Shown here piece by piece: positions 12,293 through 13,158 of a stretch of 13,158 nt of DNA (positions within the stretch are counted from its first letter, which is position 1; each line of letters opens with the position of its first letter). The notes under the pieces are model-generated. The model was not told the origin of the DNA and made no database searches. It saw only the letters and a list, made by a program, of their open reading frames with translations. Source of the DNA: JAAYZK01 sp964535025 (GTDB lineage: Bacteria > Planctomycetota > Phycisphaerae > SM23-33 > FEN-1343); the NCBI GenBank assembly GCA_964535025.1, contig CAZHRW010000217.1:1-13158 (forward strand), written 5' to 3'. A program made the position numbers and the translations under genes.

Positions 12293-13158
12293 TTACTCGG
12301 CCTCGCCCGGGCGGACGGTCTCCAGACCCGTCCGCGCCTCGATCTCGGCCGGGTCCATCCACCGCCACAACGCCTCTTGGCGGTCCAACAGGGCCAGCAC
12401 CGAGAGGAGGCCCTCGCGCTGCTCCCGGTAGTCCTCTTCACGCGCGGGCGTGTATTCCCTGCGCTGGGCCACCGCCGCCGAGAGCACCTCCGGCAGTTCC
12501 ACCAGGCAAGCCGCTCCAGCCGGCGCCGAGGACGTCGGCGTCTCGGACGGCTCGGCGGGGACCATTTCGAAGATCGCGTCGAGGAATACCTTCCGCGTCG
12601 CCTCGTCAACGGCGCCCAAGGGGCCAATCGGCGGGGCAAATTGTACGAACGGCTTTTGCAGCGCCGCGATAGCCAACCCTTCGGGCGTCACCGTCTCGAT
12701 GAGTTGATGACTCTTGCTGCCGGACTGCATCAACTCGGCCACCACCGCCCGTGCCTGAAGGGCCTGCCAGTCCATGGCAGCCGGAGCGTATCCCGCCGCC
12801 ATCAGCTCGCGCGCCGCAGTAAGCGGATCGGCAATCCTCAGCCGCGTCAGATCCTCGACGCGATGGACCTCCATCTCGCGTTCGGCGGCGATCGTCTCCA
12901 GGGAGGCTTCGCCCAAGCGGCTCATCGCGTCGTTGGCCGCTTGGACAGCCAGGTCGTAGGCCTTCATCGAACGCCAGTCGCTCGTGAGCGCCTCGCGGAT
13001 CGTCTCGTCGATCTCGGCCGGGGGCGACGATTCCCGCGCATCGGTCACCCGCCACACCCGGAAGCCCGACCGGGCGCCGTACACACGCATGACCTGGGGG
13101 TAGATCTCCCCCACACTCGTCGCCGCGCTCGATCGCTGGGACTCGTCCAACAGCTCGG
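12293..13158 (-). CDS. C-terminal part of a large protein, possibly a PpiD/SurA-type chaperone
   Basis: The frame is open from the right window edge to TAA at 12295-12293, giving 287 visible residues. The TTG at 13150 is not a credible start, since coding sequence continues through it, so the gene begins outside the window. The visible part is soluble, helical, rich in Glu and Ala, with no transmembrane segment. The segment SGFRVWRVTDARESSPPAEIDETI (about 30-53 counting from the edge) followed by long helices looks like the C-terminal arm of parvulin-type folding factors (PpiD, SurA), where a strand ending a PPIase domain leads into a Pro-rich turn and helices. I see no PPIase motif I can name, so this is a weak assignment. 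It lies upstream of the tRNA-Phe promoter and has no clear terminator. Confidence 0.6.
   Translation of the reverse strand, partial: ELLDESQRSSAATSVGEIYPQVMRVYGARSGFRVWRVTDARESSPPAEIDETIREALTSDWRSMKAYDLAVQAANDAMSRLGEASLETIAAEREMEVHRVEDLTRLRIADPLTAARELMAAGYAPAAMDWQALQARAVVAELMQSGSKSHQLIETVTPEGLAIAALQKPFVQFAPPIGPLGAVDEATRKVFLDAIFEMVPAEPSETPTSSAPAGAACLVELPEVLSAAVAQRREYTPAREEDYREQREGLLSVLALLDRQEALWRWMDPAEIEARTGLETVRPGEAE

Noticed and set aside
1..13158. CRISPR array, phage genes, toxin-antitoxin or defence system
   Set aside because: No regularly spaced direct repeats, integrase, capsid, nuclease or small paired toxin-like genes are visible; coding space is filled with housekeeping genes.

Overview
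This is a GC-rich (about two thirds G+C by eye), gene-dense bacterial chromosome segment. The gene set (pyrR-pyrB-pyrC, Gmd/Fcl, a CtpA-type S41 protease, TsaD, LarB, an AsmA-like anchored protein, a YaeI/LpxG-type metallophosphoesterase) and the protein style fit the Planctomycetota, perhaps class Phycisphaerae. That placement is inference; no rRNA or other diagnostic marker is present.

Left edge to 945: no convincing protein gene. On the minus strand, positions 93 down to 1 match the 5' end of a group IIC intron that continues out of the window. It lies directly behind an intrinsic terminator (99-132, minus), the site type group IIC introns invade. A minus-strand promoter-like pair (484-511) sits about 350 bp upstream of that terminator with no plausible ORF between, so an orphan structured RNA of about 380 nt is possible. 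A 109-bp unit bounded by perfect 16-bp inverted repeats (608-716) follows, then the leader of gmd.

946-2921 (+): gmd and fcl, overlapping by 4 nt, make GDP-L-fucose from GDP-mannose. 2925-3773 (-): an unrecognised TIM-barrel protein related in style to aldo/keto reductases, converging on fcl with a 3-nt gap. 4044-4940 (+): a membrane-anchored metallophosphoesterase. 5032-7818 (+): pyrR-pyrB-pyrC, a pyrimidine-synthesis operon with its own regulator.

7820-13158 (-): reading leftwards, the 3' end of a large protein of possible PpiD/SurA type, then tRNA-Phe(GAA) behind a strong promoter, an S41 C-terminal processing protease, tsaD (tRNA t6A synthesis), larB (nickel-pincer cofactor synthesis) and an AsmA-like anchored protein. 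The last four genes are close enough to be one operon and may be read from the tRNA promoter. This block converges on pyrC with a single base between the stop codons.

Most of the window is ordinary housekeeping. The parts most worth a second look are the intron/terminator junction, the putative orphan RNA and inverted-repeat unit at the left, and the uncharacterised TIM-barrel protein.
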